A stretch of 64,000 nucleotides of DNA from Pelomonas sp. V22 (GCF_030014915.1 NZ_JAGIXS010000001.1:1612001-1676000), one strand, 5' to 3'. Shown: positions 53,671 to 63,524, counted from the first letter of the stretch. Notes: generated by a model from the letters alone, not told the origin. Numbers and translations are program-made.

Positions 53671-54705
53671 ATGAGTGCAGAGTACCCCAGCAAGCAGGAA
53701 CAGCGCCGGCTGCAGATGTCCGACATCGCACGCCTGGCCGGCGTCTCGGTGTCCACCGTGTCGCGGGCCCTGAGCGGCAGCCGCCTGGTCAATGACGAGA
53801 CCCGCCAGCGCATCACCGAGCTGGCCCGGTCGCTCAACTACTCGATCAACCTCGGCGCCCAGAACCTGCGCCTGCAGAAGAACAACACGGTGGCCGTGGT
53901 CGTGCCCTTCGATGCGCAGTCCCGGCAGCACATCTCCGACCCCTTCTTCCTGTCCATCGTCGGCGCGATCGCCGACGAGCTGACGGACCGCGGCATCGAC
54001 ATGCTGCTCTCGCGCGTCGACGCCGAGCGGCTGGACCTGGCGGCACAGATCATCGACTCCGGCAAGGCCACCGGCCTGCTGGTGATCGGCCAATGGCGCC
54101 ACCACGACCAGCTCAACGACATGGCCGCCCGCAAGCTGCCGGTGGTGGTCTGGGGGGCGCAGATGCCGCAGCAGCTGTACTGCAACGTGGGGGGCGACAA
54201 CCGCCTGGGCGGCGACCTCGCCACACGCCACCTGCTGGACGCCGGCCGTCGCCACATCGCCTTCCTGGGCGACGCCGAGTTGCCCGAGGTCATGATGCGG
54301 CGCGCCGGGTACTGGGATGCTCTGGAGCGCGCCGGGCAACCCCGCCCCGCCGGGCTGGAGCTGCGGGCGCCTTTCGACGTGAGCAGCGGCCGCGCCGCGA
54401 TGGATCGCTTCTTCGCCGAGCACCGGGCCATCGACGGCGTGGTGGCCTGCAGCGACCTGCTCGCGCTGCAGGCCATCCAGGTGCTGCGCGGCCTGGGCCG
54501 CGAGGTGCCGGCCGATGTGGCGGTCTGCGGCTATGACGACATGCCACTGGCCGCCTACTGCGACCCACCCCTGACCAGCGTGCACCAGCCCGTGGCCCAA
54601 GCCGGTGCCCAGCTCGTGGAGCAGCTCATGGCCCTGCTGAACGGTCAGACCGCCCTGCCCGTGACGCTGCCGGTGCACCTGGTGGTGCGCCAGAGCGCGC
54701 CCTGA
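53671..54705 (+). CDS. LacI-family regulator of the sucrose locus
   Basis: A 344-residue repressor. The helix-turn-helix is MSDIARLAGVSVSTVSRALSG (residues ~16-36), with the hinge near GAQNLRLQ and an effector domain with VVACSDLLALQ and VCGYDDMPLA. The start is ATG 53671; a GTG at 53665 is in frame. It precedes the TonB receptor gene by 256 bases in which the half-site GATTGCAA recurs, including one perfect palindrome, so it most likely represses the sucrose genes until a sugar binds. Confidence 0.91.
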   Translation: MSAEYPSKQEQRRLQMSDIARLAGVSVSTVSRALSGSRLVNDETRQRITELARSLNYSINLGAQNLRLQKNNTVAVVVPFDAQSRQHISDPFFLSIVGAIADELTDRGIDMLLSRVDAERLDLAAQIIDSGKATGLLVIGQWRHHDQLNDMAARKLPVVVWGAQMPQQLYCNVGGDNRLGGDLATRHLLDAGRRHIAFLGDAELPEVMMRRAGYWDALERAGQPRPAGLELRAPFDVSSGRAAMDRFFAEHRAIDGVVACSDLLALQAIQVLRGLGREVPADVAVCGYDDMPLAAYCDPPLTSVHQPVAQAGAQLVEQLMALLNGQTALPVTLPVHLVVRQSAP

Positions 54706-54722
54706 GCACGACCAGCTCTCCA

Positions 54723-54741
54723 CTGCAAAGGATTGCAATCC
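54723..54741. promoter_or_regulatory. LacI-type operator, imperfect copy, and 12-bp palindrome
   Basis: CTGCAAAGGATTGCAA (54723-54738) matches the downstream perfect operator at 13 of 16 positions. Overlapping it, GGATTGCAATCC (54730-54741) is itself a perfect palindrome. It lies 18 bases after the LacI stop and about 100 bases from the main operator, a spacing that would allow DNA looping. Confidence 0.5.
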
Positions 54742-54823
54742 ACGCCAATCCTTTCCGGTTTGATGTCGCCTCTGCGCGCGTTTAACACCCAATTTATCGC
54801 GATCCCATAGCGCTATCCCTGAA

Positions 54824-54839
54824 TTGCAATCGATTGCAA
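54824..54839. promoter_or_regulatory. LacI-type operator of the sucrose genes (perfect 16-bp palindrome)
   Basis: TTGCAATCGATTGCAA is perfectly symmetric about a central CG, as LacI-family sites are. It lies 122 bases before the receptor start. I cannot place a convincing -35/-10 pair around it. Different from the TGACAACGTTGTCA site of the beta-glucoside locus, so the two regulators should not cross-talk. Confidence 0.75.
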
Positions 54840-54961
54840 AACAATTCGACCGAGCCCAGAATGGCGTCAGGCCGAGGAAGGTGGGCTCCGTTGTCACGGG
54901 GCCCCACCCTCCAGGAGACCCCACCCAGAGCGCCCCATGCGCCAAGCCCGGAGACAACACG

Positions 54962-57238
54962 ATGCAAGCCCCCCATTCGCCCCTGCCCCGCGGTCGCTTC
55001 CCGGCCGCGCCTCTCGCCCTGGCCCTGAGCCTGGCCTTCAGCCCGGTGTTCGCGCAGGACGCCGCACCGCCCGCCGCCAAGGCGGAGGAAGGTGACGGCC
55101 TCAAGCTGGACCGCGTGGTGCTGACCGGCACCTCGATCAAGGTCAGCAAGATGAAGCAGAGCCTGTCCATCAGCTCGCTGGACGGCGAGCAGCTGAGCCG
55201 CTCCGGCGCCACCAGCGCCACCGAACTGCTGCGCTCGGTGCCCGGCGTGCGCTCGGAGTCCTCCGGCGGCGAGGGCAATGCCAACATCACCGTGCGTGGC
55301 GTGCCGCTGTCGGCCGGCGGCTCGCGCTATGTACAGATCCAGGAAGACGGCCTGCCGGTGCTGCTGTTCGGCGACATCGCCTTCGGCACGGCCGACCAGT
55401 TCCTGCGTGCCGACTACAACGTCGAGCGCCTGGAAGTGCTGCGCGGCGGCTCAGCCTCCACGCTGGTGAGCAACTCGCCCGGCGGCGTCATCAACTTCAT
55501 CAGCAAGACCGGTACCGAAAAGGGTGGCAGCGTGGGCCTCAGCCTGGGCCTGGGCCGCGACCTGCGTCGCATCGACGTGGACTACGGCGGCAGCAATGCC
55601 TCAGGCACGAGCTTCCACATCGGCGGCTTCAACCGCACCGGCGAGGGCGGCCGCCCCACCGGCCAGACGCTGGAAAGCGGCGGCCAGATCAAGGCCAACA
55701 TCACGCAGAAATTCGACCAGGGCTGGGTGCGCCTGAACCTGAAGGCGCTGGACGACAAGACTCCGTCGCTGATGCCGGTGCCGGTCACCGTGAGCAACGG
55801 CCGCATCAACACGATCAGCGGCATTGACCCGCGCACCGCCTTCTTCATCACGCCGGGCCTCTCGCGCGACGTGGGTGTGGACAAGGACGGCAATGCCGTC
55901 AGCAGCGCCACCCGCGACGGCCTGCGCGTCAAGAGCACGGCCATCGGCTTCGAGGGGGGCTACGACCTCGGCAATGGCCTGAGCGTGGAAGACAAGTTCC
56001 GCAAGGCCTCCAACTCGGGCCGCTTCATGGCGCTGTTCCCGGCCGACAACGGCAACAACGGCAAGGCGGCCTTCTTCACCGGCACCCTGTTCAACACTTC
56101 GCTCGACAGCCTGGACAACAGCTTCAACGACCTGAAGCTCACCAAGGTGATCCAGCAGCCGGGCGGCAAGCTGACCCTGGTGGGTGGCTTGTTCACCGGC
56201 ACGCAGGACGTGGCCCAGACCTGGTTCTGGAACCAGTACAACCTGACGATGAGCGGCACAGCCGCCCAGGTGGTGGATGCCGCCGGCAAGCCCGGCACCC
56301 AGCCCGTCGCCCTCGGCTGGACGACCTGGGGCGGCTGCTGCACCCGCACCTTCAACGTGCAGTACACGCAAAACGCCCCCTATGCGGCCGTGGCCTGGGA
56401 GAGCGGCGCGCTGAACATCGACGCCAGCATCCGGCGTGATGAGCAGAAGGCGGCCGGCTACACCGTGGCCGGCAACAACACGGCCAAGACCTGGGACGGC
56501 GCGAGCCAGAAGACGGTCAACTACAAGGTCACGCACGACTCCTACTCGCTGGGTGCGAACCTGTCGCTGGACAAGAACACGGCCCTGTTCGGACGCGTCA
56601 GCAACGGCGTGGCCTTCAGCGCCGACCGCCTGCTCTACGGCAACCCGCTCGACGGCTCGGTGCCGATCGCGGTGAACGAGATCGACCAGGCGGAAGCCGG
56701 CGTCAAGTGGCGCTCGCAGGGCCTGAGCCTGTTCGCCACGCTGTTCAATGCCCGCACCAAGGAAAGCAACTACGAGGTCACGACCCGCACCTTCACGGCC
56801 AACCGCTACAGCGCGAATGGCCTGGAGCTGGAAGCGGCCTACAGCCTCGGCGCGCTGCGCCTGAATGCCGGCGCCACGCTGACCGACGCCAAGATCAAGG
56901 GATCGAACGACGCCAGCGTCGTCGGCAGGCAGCCGCGCCGCCAGGCCAAGCTGGTCTACCAGCTGGCGCCGACCTGGAGCCTCGGGGACCTCGAGCTCGG
57001 CGTGTCGGTCGTCGGCTCGGGCAAGTCGTATGGTGATGACCAGAACACCATCACCATGCCGGCCTACCGTGTGGTCAATGCCTTCGCGAGCTACCAGCTG
57101 AACGCCCGAACGCAGCTCTCGATCTCGGCCAACAACCTGTTCAATGCGCTGGCCTACACCGAGATCGAAGGCGACGGCCACGCCGCCCGCGCGCTCAACG
57201 GCCGCACGGTGCGCGCCGCGCTGAAGTTCGACTTCTGA
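54962..57238 (+). CDS. TonB-dependent outer-membrane receptor (sucrose locus, SuxA-like)
   Basis: A 758-residue receptor starting at ATG 54962; the frame is open upstream but only here does a signal peptide follow (LALSLAFSPVFAQ). A TonB-box-like DRVVLTGTSI precedes the plug, which contains LLRSVPGVRSESSGGEGNANI and VLRGGSASTLVSNSPGGVINF; the barrel follows and ends with the aromatic residue FDF. By position with fructokinase, transporter and sucrose phosphorylase it should carry sucrose across the outer membrane, as SuxA does in Xanthomonas. It starts the operon; the next gene begins 10 bases later. Confidence 0.9.
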   Translation: MQAPHSPLPRGRFPAAPLALALSLAFSPVFAQDAAPPAAKAEEGDGLKLDRVVLTGTSIKVSKMKQSLSISSLDGEQLSRSGATSATELLRSVPGVRSESSGGEGNANITVRGVPLSAGGSRYVQIQEDGLPVLLFGDIAFGTADQFLRADYNVERLEVLRGGSASTLVSNSPGGVINFISKTGTEKGGSVGLSLGLGRDLRRIDVDYGGSNASGTSFHIGGFNRTGEGGRPTGQTLESGGQIKANITQKFDQGWVRLNLKALDDKTPSLMPVPVTVSNGRINTISGIDPRTAFFITPGLSRDVGVDKDGNAVSSATRDGLRVKSTAIGFEGGYDLGNGLSVEDKFRKASNSGRFMALFPADNGNNGKAAFFTGTLFNTSLDSLDNSFNDLKLTKVIQQPGGKLTLVGGLFTGTQDVAQTWFWNQYNLTMSGTAAQVVDAAGKPGTQPVALGWTTWGGCCTRTFNVQYTQNAPYAAVAWESGALNIDASIRRDEQKAAGYTVAGNNTAKTWDGASQKTVNYKVTHDSYSLGANLSLDKNTALFGRVSNGVAFSADRLLYGNPLDGSVPIAVNEIDQAEAGVKWRSQGLSLFATLFNARTKESNYEVTTRTFTANRYSANGLELEAAYSLGALRLNAGATLTDAKIKGSNDASVVGRQPRRQAKLVYQLAPTWSLGDLELGVSVVGSGKSYGDDQNTITMPAYRVVNAFASYQLNARTQLSISANNLFNALAYTEIEGDGHAARALNGRTVRAALKFDF

Positions 57239-57248
57239 GCCCCCGGCC

Positions 57249-58232
57249 ATGGCGGAGTTGCTGCCCCTCGGGCCGGTCCTGCTGATCGGCGAAGCCCTGG
57301 TCGACGAGTTCGCCGACGGGCCGGTCGCGGGCGGCGCGCCGCTCAACGTCGCCCGCTCGCTGGCCAGCCTCGGCCAGGCCGTGCAACTGGCCAGCCGCGT
57401 GGGGCAGGACTATGCCGGCGCGCTGCGCATCCGTCAGGCGATGCGGCGCTCTGGCTTGTCCGAGCGGGGCCTGCAGGTCGACGCCCGGCATCCGACCGGG
57501 CGTGTCCACATCGTCGAAAGTCCGCAAGGCCATCGCTTCGAGATCGCCCGCGTTGCCGCATGGGACCACCTGGACCCGCACCCGGTGCTCGCGCTGGCCG
57601 AGGAGGAGCAGCCTGGCGTCGTCTATTTCGGCAGCCTGCAGCTGCGGCGCGTGGCCACACGGATGCGGGTCGGCCACCTGCTGCAGGCCCTGGATCAGGG
57701 CGGCCGGCTGTTCTTCCTCGACCTGAACCTGCGTGACGACAGCCGCAACCCCGAGATCGCCGAGGCCTGCCTGCATCAGGCCGATTGGCTGAAGGTGAAC
57801 GACGAGGAACTGGCCCAGCTGATGCAGTGGTTCCTGCCGGATGCCGACCCGACCGTGACCGAGCCGCTGGCACTGCAGGATGTCGTGGGCCGCCTGATGC
57901 AGCGCTTCGATCTGCGCCTGCTGGTGCTGACCCGCGGTCCCCTGGGCCATGCGGCCTTCGCGGCCGATGGCCGCCTGCTCGCAGAAGGTCCCGCCAGCCC
58001 GGTGGCCCACCTGGTCGACACCGTCGGCGCCGGCGATGCCTTCAGTGCGATGCTGCTCGCGGCCACACTCGCCGGCCGGGCACCGCCCGAGGCCCTGCGG
58101 CTGGCGAGCGGCTTTGCCGCTGCCATGTGCGGCGAGCGCGGACCGGCGCCGGCCGACCCCGCCTTCTTCCACCCCTGGCGTGAAGCGCTGGGCCTTGCCC
58201 CGCTGCAACCCAGCCTCGCGGAGATCCGATGA
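57249..58232 (+). CDS. PfkB-family fructokinase
   Basis: A 327-residue ribokinase-fold kinase. The substrate-binding GGAPLNVARSLASLG (residues ~28-42) and the anion-hole/catalytic-base motif DTVGAGDAF (~257-265) are intact. It should phosphorylate the fructose released by sucrose phosphorylase in the cytosol. It overlaps the MFS gene by four bases. Confidence 0.9.
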   Translation: MAELLPLGPVLLIGEALVDEFADGPVAGGAPLNVARSLASLGQAVQLASRVGQDYAGALRIRQAMRRSGLSERGLQVDARHPTGRVHIVESPQGHRFEIARVAAWDHLDPHPVLALAEEEQPGVVYFGSLQLRRVATRMRVGHLLQALDQGGRLFFLDLNLRDDSRNPEIAEACLHQADWLKVNDEELAQLMQWFLPDADPTVTEPLALQDVVGRLMQRFDLRLLVLTRGPLGHAAFAADGRLLAEGPASPVAHLVDTVGAGDAFSAMLLAATLAGRAPPEALRLASGFAAAMCGERGPAPADPAFFHPWREALGLAPLQPSLAEIR

Positions 58233-59545
58233 GCGCCTCCACCGCCAAGCCCCGGCTCAGCCTGTGGCAGATCCTGAACATGAATGTCGGCTTCTTCGGC
58301 ATCCAGTTCAGCTTCGGTCTGCAGCAGAGCAACATGAGCCCGATCTACCAGTACCTCGGCGCCGACGAGGCCAGCCTGCCGCTGCTGTGGCTGGCCGGCC
58401 CGATGACCGGCCTGCTGGTGCAACCGCTGATCGGCGCGATGAGCGACCGCACGGTCTCGCGCTGGGGCCGGCGCACGCCCTACTTCCTCGTCGGCGCCCT
58501 GCTGTGCAGCCTCGGCCTGCTGCTGATGCCGACCAGCCCGACGCTGTGGTTCGCGGCCGCCCTGCTGTGGATCCTGGACGCGGCCAACAACGTGACCATG
58601 GAACCCTACCGGGCCTATGTGTCGGACCGGCTCGATGAGAGCCAGCATGCCCAGGGCTTCCTGACGCAGAGCGCCTTCACCGGCCTCGCGCAGACCCTCG
58701 CCTACCTGGCACCCTCGCTGATGGTCTGGGCCGGTCTCAGCCGCGATGCCGTGGGCAGCAACCACATTCCGCAGACCACGCTGCTGGCCTTCCAGCTCGG
58801 CGCCCTGCTGTCCTTCGTCACCGTGTGGTGGTCGGTGCGCCGCGTGCCGGAACTGCCGCTCAGCCCGTCCGAGCTCGCGACGTTGCAGGCCCGGCCGCGC
58901 GGCGCCCGGGCCACGCTGGCCGAGATCGCCGCCGCCTTCCGCGAGATGCCCGACGCCATGCGGCGCCTGTGGTGGATGAAGCTGTTCCAGTGGTACGCCA
59001 TGATGTGCTACTGGATCTACATCGTGCCCTGCCTGGCCCGCACGATGTTCGGCACCGACGACCCGACCTCCGCCGGCTTCCGTGAGGCCGGCCTGCTGAA
59101 CGGGCAGATCGGCGGCTTCTACAACTTCGTGGCCTTCCTCGCCGCCCTCGGCATGCTGCCGTTCACGCGGCGCTTCGGTGCCCAGCGGGTGCATGCGCTG
59201 TGCCTGCTGCTGGCGGGCGGTGCGCTGTGGTGGATCCCGTCCATCCACGACCGCGCCCTGCTGTTCGTGCCCATGCTGGGCGTGGGCCTGGCCTGGGCCA
59301 GCATCATGGGCAACCCCTACGTGCTGCTGGCCGGCTGCATCCCGCCGGAACGTGCCGGGGTCTACATGGGCATCTTCAACATGTTCATCGTGATTCCCAT
59401 GTTGATCCAGATGCTCACCCTGCCGCTGATCTACCAGTCCTGGCTCGGGGGCGACCCGGCCCAGGTGATCCGCCTCGCCGGCAGCCTGCTGCTGCTGGCC
59501 GCCGTGGCCGTCCTGAGGGTGCGTCTGCCGCATCAAGCGAAATGA
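58229..59545 (+). CDS. MFS sugar transporter (SUT/GPH-like, SuxC-type)
   Basis: A 438-residue inner-membrane protein with 12 helices. It has the loop [20 protein letters not shown], the RxGRR motif of the sucrose-proton symporter/GPH group, and helix 1 [19 protein letters not shown], which is typical of this branch. It should bring sucrose (or another glucoside) from the periplasm with protons. It overlaps both neighbours by four bases, so it is firmly in the sucrose operon. Confidence 0.9.
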   Translation: MSASTAKPRLSLWQILNMNVGFFGIQFSFGLQQSNMSPIYQYLGADEASLPLLWLAGPMTGLLVQPLIGAMSDRTVSRWGRRTPYFLVGALLCSLGLLLMPTSPTLWFAAALLWILDAANNVTMEPYRAYVSDRLDESQHAQGFLTQSAFTGLAQTLAYLAPSLMVWAGLSRDAVGSNHIPQTTLLAFQLGALLSFVTVWWSVRRVPELPLSPSELATLQARPRGARATLAEIAAAFREMPDAMRRLWWMKLFQWYAMMCYWIYIVPCLARTMFGTDDPTSAGFREAGLLNGQIGGFYNFVAFLAALGMLPFTRRFGAQRVHALCLLLAGGALWWIPSIHDRALLFVPMLGVGLAWASIMGNPYVLLAGCIPPERAGVYMGIFNMFIVIPMLIQMLTLPLIYQSWLGGDPAQVIRLAGSLLLLAAVAVLRVRLPHQAK

Positions 59546-61023
59546 AGAACCAAGTCCAACTGATCACCTACGTCGACCGCCTGGCGGGCACGCTCGACGG
59601 CCTGCGCGGCCTGCTCGCTCCGCAGGGCACGAGCCCGCTGGCCGGCGCGTTCGGCGGCGTGCACCTGCTGCCCTTCTTCTACCCGATCGATGGCGCGGAC
59701 GCCGGCTTCGACCCGATCGACCACACCCAGGTCGACCCGCGCCTGGGCGGCTGGCCCGAGCTGCGTGCGCTGACCGGCGAGCTGGACGTGATGGCCGACG
59801 TGATCGTCAACCACGTCTCGGCCGACTCGCCGCAGTTCCAGGACTTCGCCGAGAAGGGCGAGGCCTCGCGCTACGCCGGCCTGTTCCTCACGATGGAGGC
59901 CGTGTTCCCGAACGGCGCCACCGAGCAGCAGCTGCTCAGGATCTACCGCCCGCGCCCCGGCCTGCCCTTCACCTGCGCCACGCTGAAGAATGGCGAACGC
60001 AAGATCCTCTGGACCACGTTCACGTCCAAGCAGCTGGACATCGACGTGCAGCATCCCGAGGGCCGCGCCTACCTGGACGGCATCCTCGAGCGCTTTGCCG
60101 AGAACGGCATCCGCATGATCCGGCTCGATGCGGCCGGCTATGCGATCAAGAAAGCCGGCGAGTCCTGCTTCATGATGCCGGAGAGCTTCGAGTTCATCGC
60201 GGATTTCACCCGGCGCGCACAGGCGCTGGGCATCGAGGTGCTGGTCGAGATCCATGCCTACTACCGGCGCCAGATCGAGATCGCCGCGCAGGTGGACTGG
60301 GTCTACGACTTCGCGCTGCCGCCACTGGTGCTGCACGCCTTCGAGTTCGGCACGGCCGACCCGCTGCGGCACTGGATCGCCATTCGTCCGAACAATGCGC
60401 TGACGGTGCTCGACACGCACGACGGCATCGGCATCATCGACATCGGCGCCGATGCTGCCGACCGCGAGGGCTCGCCGGGTCTCGTGCCGCCGGCCGAACT
60501 CGATGCCCTGGTCGAACGCATCCATGCCAACAGCGGCGGCCAGAGCCGACAGGCCACCGGCGCGGCCGCCTCCAACCTCGACCTTTACCAGGTCAACTGC
60601 ACCTTCTTCGACGCGCTCGGCGGCGACGAGCGGCGCTACCTGCTGGCACGGGCCCTGCAGTTCTTCCTGCCCGGCGTGCCACAGGTCTACTACGTCGGCC
60701 TGCTGGCCGGCCGCAACGACATGGCACTGCTGCAGCGCACCGGTGTGGGCCGCGACATCAACCGCCAGTACTTCGATGCGGGCCAGCTGGACGAGGCCGT
60801 GCAAACACCGGTGGTGCAGCGGCTGCTGGCGCTGATCCGCTGGCGCAATGCACATCCGGCCTTTGGCGGCCGCTTCGAGCTGCTGCCCGGCCAGGGGGCC
60901 ACGCTGGCCCTGCGCTGGACCCACGCAGACCAGTGGGCCGAGCTGACGATGGACATGGCCACACTGGCCAATCAACGCCGCTGGACTGAACCCAGCGGTC
61001 AGGTGTGCACCGACATCTTCTGA
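59542..61023 (+). CDS. sucP: Sucrose phosphorylase (GH13)
   Basis: A 493-residue enzyme that splits sucrose with phosphate to alpha-glucose 1-phosphate and fructose. The nucleophile is D196 (IRLDAAGY), the acid/base E236 (VLVEIHAYY) and the transition-state aspartate D294 (LDTHDGIG). The opening [16 protein letters not shown] and HLLPFFYPIDGADAGFDPID are diagnostic of the sucrose phosphorylase subfamily as opposed to amylosucrase. No signal peptide: it works in the cytosol after MFS uptake. Last gene of the operon; a small hairpin follows. Confidence 0.93.
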   Translation: MKNQVQLITYVDRLAGTLDGLRGLLAPQGTSPLAGAFGGVHLLPFFYPIDGADAGFDPIDHTQVDPRLGGWPELRALTGELDVMADVIVNHVSADSPQFQDFAEKGEASRYAGLFLTMEAVFPNGATEQQLLRIYRPRPGLPFTCATLKNGERKILWTTFTSKQLDIDVQHPEGRAYLDGILERFAENGIRMIRLDAAGYAIKKAGESCFMMPESFEFIADFTRRAQALGIEVLVEIHAYYRRQIEIAAQVDWVYDFALPPLVLHAFEFGTADPLRHWIAIRPNNALTVLDTHDGIGIIDIGADAADREGSPGLVPPAELDALVERIHANSGGQSRQATGAAASNLDLYQVNCTFFDALGGDERRYLLARALQFFLPGVPQVYYVGLLAGRNDMALLQRTGVGRDINRQYFDAGQLDEAVQTPVVQRLLALIRWRNAHPAFGGRFELLPGQGATLALRWTHADQWAELTMDMATLANQRRWTEPSGQVCTDIF

Positions 61024-61031
61024 GCTAGGCA

Positions 61032-61047
61032 TGCGCCTTTTGGCGCA
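61032..61047 (+). terminator. Small hairpin after sucrose phosphorylase
   Basis: TGCGCC pairs with GGCGCA around TTTT, followed by AATTT. The stem is only six base pairs and the T-run short, so it is a weak terminator at best, but its place eight bases after the stop codon fits. Confidence 0.45.
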
Positions 61048-61100
61048 AATTTCCTGCGTTCACGGGTGAGCCCATCGACTCACTTCACAAGGAGCCTCCC

Positions 61101-62096
61101 GTGAACCTGCCCCACCTGCGCCGCCTGACCGCGGCCCTTGCCCTCCTGCTGTGCACGCTGAGCGCAAGCGTGCAGGCGGATGAGAACACCAGCCTCGCCC
61201 ACTCGCCGCCGGTGATCGGCGACCGCGACCTGTCGGTCGCCAAGGGGCTGCGCCGCGTCGCCATCGCCTCCTATGCCGTGCAATTCGTGCTTGCCCAGAC
61301 GTCCAACGGCGGCGGCGTTCAAGTTGACTTCGAGCCGGTCCTGCGCAACGACCCTGCACAGCTGCAGCGCATGACCGAGGCGATGTATGCCGACTTCCAG
61401 GCCAGCGTGAAGGCCGCCGGCTTCGAGCTGGTGCCGCACGATACCGTGCTGGCCACACCCGAGTACCGGGTGATGCAGCAGAAATCGAGCGCCACGCCGC
61501 TCCTGATGGAAACCGGCTCGCCCGGCTCCAAGTCGGGCGCCTACAAGAGCGCCTTTCATGTGCCCCAGGGCCTGGTGCTGAACCTCAAGGGCGACGAGTA
61601 CGACAACCTCAAGAACGGCTACACCGGCTTCAGCCAGATCGTCGACGACACCCTGACCTTCGGCGGCAGGCTCTCGCAGTACACGACCAACTGGCCCTAT
61701 TACGACAATGCCCTGCAGCAGGCCCTGGGCGCGGCCACGCTGCATGTGCGGGTGTTCGTGCCCATCGCCTACGTCTGGAACAGCAGCAGCAAGGTCGGCA
61801 CCTGGACGCACTACAGCTCCGGCGCCATGGCGGCCGTGCGCCTGGGCGAGCGCTTCACGCGCCTGGCCGTGGGCCACAAGAGCGACATCGCCAAGCTCTA
61901 CCTGACCGAGGACCTGATGAGCCGCGGCATCACCGAAGCGAGGCTGGTGCGCGAGACCACCAACCTGTTTGGCAAGGTGACCGGCCGCGAGGTCGACTAC
62001 CAGCTGAATCCGCAGGCCTACGAGCAGCTGATCCCGGCGATGGCCCACGAGGCGCTGCAGGCCATGCTGGCCCGCCTGAAGGCAGTGGCCGAGTGA
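61101..62096 (+). CDS. Exported protein of unknown function
   Basis: A 331-residue protein starting at GTG 61101, with AAGGAG nine bases before. A signal peptide ends near VQA/DE. The mature protein has the stretch GLRRVAIASYAVQFVLAQT and a late SDIAKLYLTEDLMSRGITEA, and looks like a single soluble periplasmic domain. I do not recognise the family. It is transcribed in the same direction as the sucrose genes but 77 bases later and behind a hairpin, so it is probably separate. Confidence 0.75.
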   Translation: MNLPHLRRLTAALALLLCTLSASVQADENTSLAHSPPVIGDRDLSVAKGLRRVAIASYAVQFVLAQTSNGGGVQVDFEPVLRNDPAQLQRMTEAMYADFQASVKAAGFELVPHDTVLATPEYRVMQQKSSATPLLMETGSPGSKSGAYKSAFHVPQGLVLNLKGDEYDNLKNGYTGFSQIVDDTLTFGGRLSQYTTNWPYYDNALQQALGAATLHVRVFVPIAYVWNSSSKVGTWTHYSSGAMAAVRLGERFTRLAVGHKSDIAKLYLTEDLMSRGITEARLVRETTNLFGKVTGREVDYQLNPQAYEQLIPAMAHEALQAMLARLKAVAE

Positions 62097-62114
62097 GCGG
62101 CGCCGGTTCGGTCT

Positions 62115-63524
62115 TCAGCGCATCAGGGCGTCGGCGATCTGGCCCACGGTCTTCAGGGCGGCGGCTGTGCGCGTGTTGTCGGGGTGACCGAAGTTGATGC
62201 GCACATGGTGCCTGAAGCGGCGGTCGGCCGAGAACAAATGGCCGGGCGCGATGCTGATGTCGTGCGAAAGCGCGAGGCGGTGCAGCTCCAGCGCATCGAG
62301 TTGAGGCGGGAACTCGACCCAGATGAAGTAACCGCCCTCCGGCTGCGTGACCCGCGTCCCCGCCGGGAAGTACTTGGCGATGGCACGCAGCACGAGCTGC
62401 CGCTGCTGTATCAGCGTGTGGCGCAGCAGGCGCAGATGTCGGTCGTAGCCACCGCGCTGCAGGTATTCACTCAGCCCCTCCTGCAGCGGCACCGGCGTGG
62501 CCAGCGAGCTCATCAGCTTGCGCCGGCTCACCTCGCGCGCAAAGCGCCCCGCCGCCGCCCAGCCCACACGAAATCCGGGCGCCAGCGCTTTGGAGAACGA
62601 GCTGCAATGCAGCACCAGGCCCGCCTTGTCCCAGGCCTTGGCCGGCCGGGGCCGCTGGCCGAAGTACAGCTCGCCATAGACATCGTCTTCGATCAGCGGC
62701 ACCGCATGCTCGGCCAGCAATGCCACCAGGGCCTGCTTGGCGCTGTCGGGCATCAGGCTGCCGAGCGGGTTCTGGAAGTTCGGCATCAGCCAGCAGGCCT
62801 TGACCGGATGGCGTTCAAGCACGGCCGCGAGCGAGGCCAGGTCCATGCCGGTGCGTGGGTTGGTCGCCACCTCCACGGCCTTCAGCCCGTGGCGCTCCAG
62901 GGCCTGCAGGGCACCGTAGAAGGTCGGCGACTCGATGGCTACCAGGTCGCCGGGCCGCGTCACGGCCTCGAGACAGAGGTTGAGCGCTTCCATCGCACCG
63001 TTGGTGATCACCACCTCCTCGGCATCCACCTTGCAGCCCGCGCCGAGGTAGCGCAGGCCGATCTGGCGCCGCAGGTCCATGCTGCCGGGCGACAGGTCTT
63101 CGACCGTGCGCCAGGGGTCCAGCTGGCGCGCCGCCTTGCCGAGCGCCAGCGCGAGCTTGGGCAGCGGGAAAAGCGTCGGGCTCGGGAAGGCCGAGCCCAG
63201 CGGCACCATGGCGCGGTTGCGCGCCAGCCCCAGCACCTGGAACACCAGCTCCGACACCTCGACATGGAGCTCCTCGGCCTCCGGCACCGAGGCCTCGGGC
63301 TCGGCATGCTGGGCCACCGCCCGGCTCACAAAGTAGCCGGAGCGCGGCCGCGCCTCGATCAGGCCACGCGCCTCGAGCAGGTAGTAGGCCTCGAACACGG
63401 TCGAGGGGCTGACGCCCCGGCTGCGGCTGGCCTCGCGCACCGAGGGCAGGCGGTCGCCGGCACGCAGCTGACCCGACGTGATCGCCTGCATGAGTTCATC
63501 CGCCAGTACTTCGTAGAGCTTCAT
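62115..63524 (-). CDS. MocR-family regulator (GntR helix-turn-helix + aminotransferase-like domain)
   Basis: A 469-residue fusion. Residues ~1-75 are a GntR winged helix (LRAGDRLPSVREASRSRGVSP). Residues ~110-469 are a fold-type I aminotransferase domain with the PLP lysine in SSFSKALAPGFRVGW. Members use pyridoxal phosphate as a sensor and control vitamin B6, GABA, taurine or other amino-compound genes; the target cannot be fixed here. It diverges from a cytochrome c gene across 194 bases that hold two short palindromes. Confidence 0.92.
   Translation of the reverse strand: MKLYEVLADELMQAITSGQLRAGDRLPSVREASRSRGVSPSTVFEAYYLLEARGLIEARPRSGYFVSRAVAQHAEPEASVPEAEELHVEVSELVFQVLGLARNRAMVPLGSAFPSPTLFPLPKLALALGKAARQLDPWRTVEDLSPGSMDLRRQIGLRYLGAGCKVDAEEVVITNGAMEALNLCLEAVTRPGDLVAIESPTFYGALQALERHGLKAVEVATNPRTGMDLASLAAVLERHPVKACWLMPNFQNPLGSLMPDSAKQALVALLAEHAVPLIEDDVYGELYFGQRPRPAKAWDKAGLVLHCSSFSKALAPGFRVGWAAAGRFAREVSRRKLMSSLATPVPLQEGLSEYLQRGGYDRHLRLLRHTLIQQRQLVLRAIAKYFPAGTRVTQPEGGYFIWVEFPPQLDALELHRLALSHDISIAPGHLFSADRRFRHHVRINFGHPDNTRTAAALKTVGQIADALMR

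Noticed and set aside
59533-61032. A 499-codon minus-strand frame opposite sucrose phosphorylase
   Set aside because: Antisense shadow; the plus strand has all three catalytic residues of GH13.
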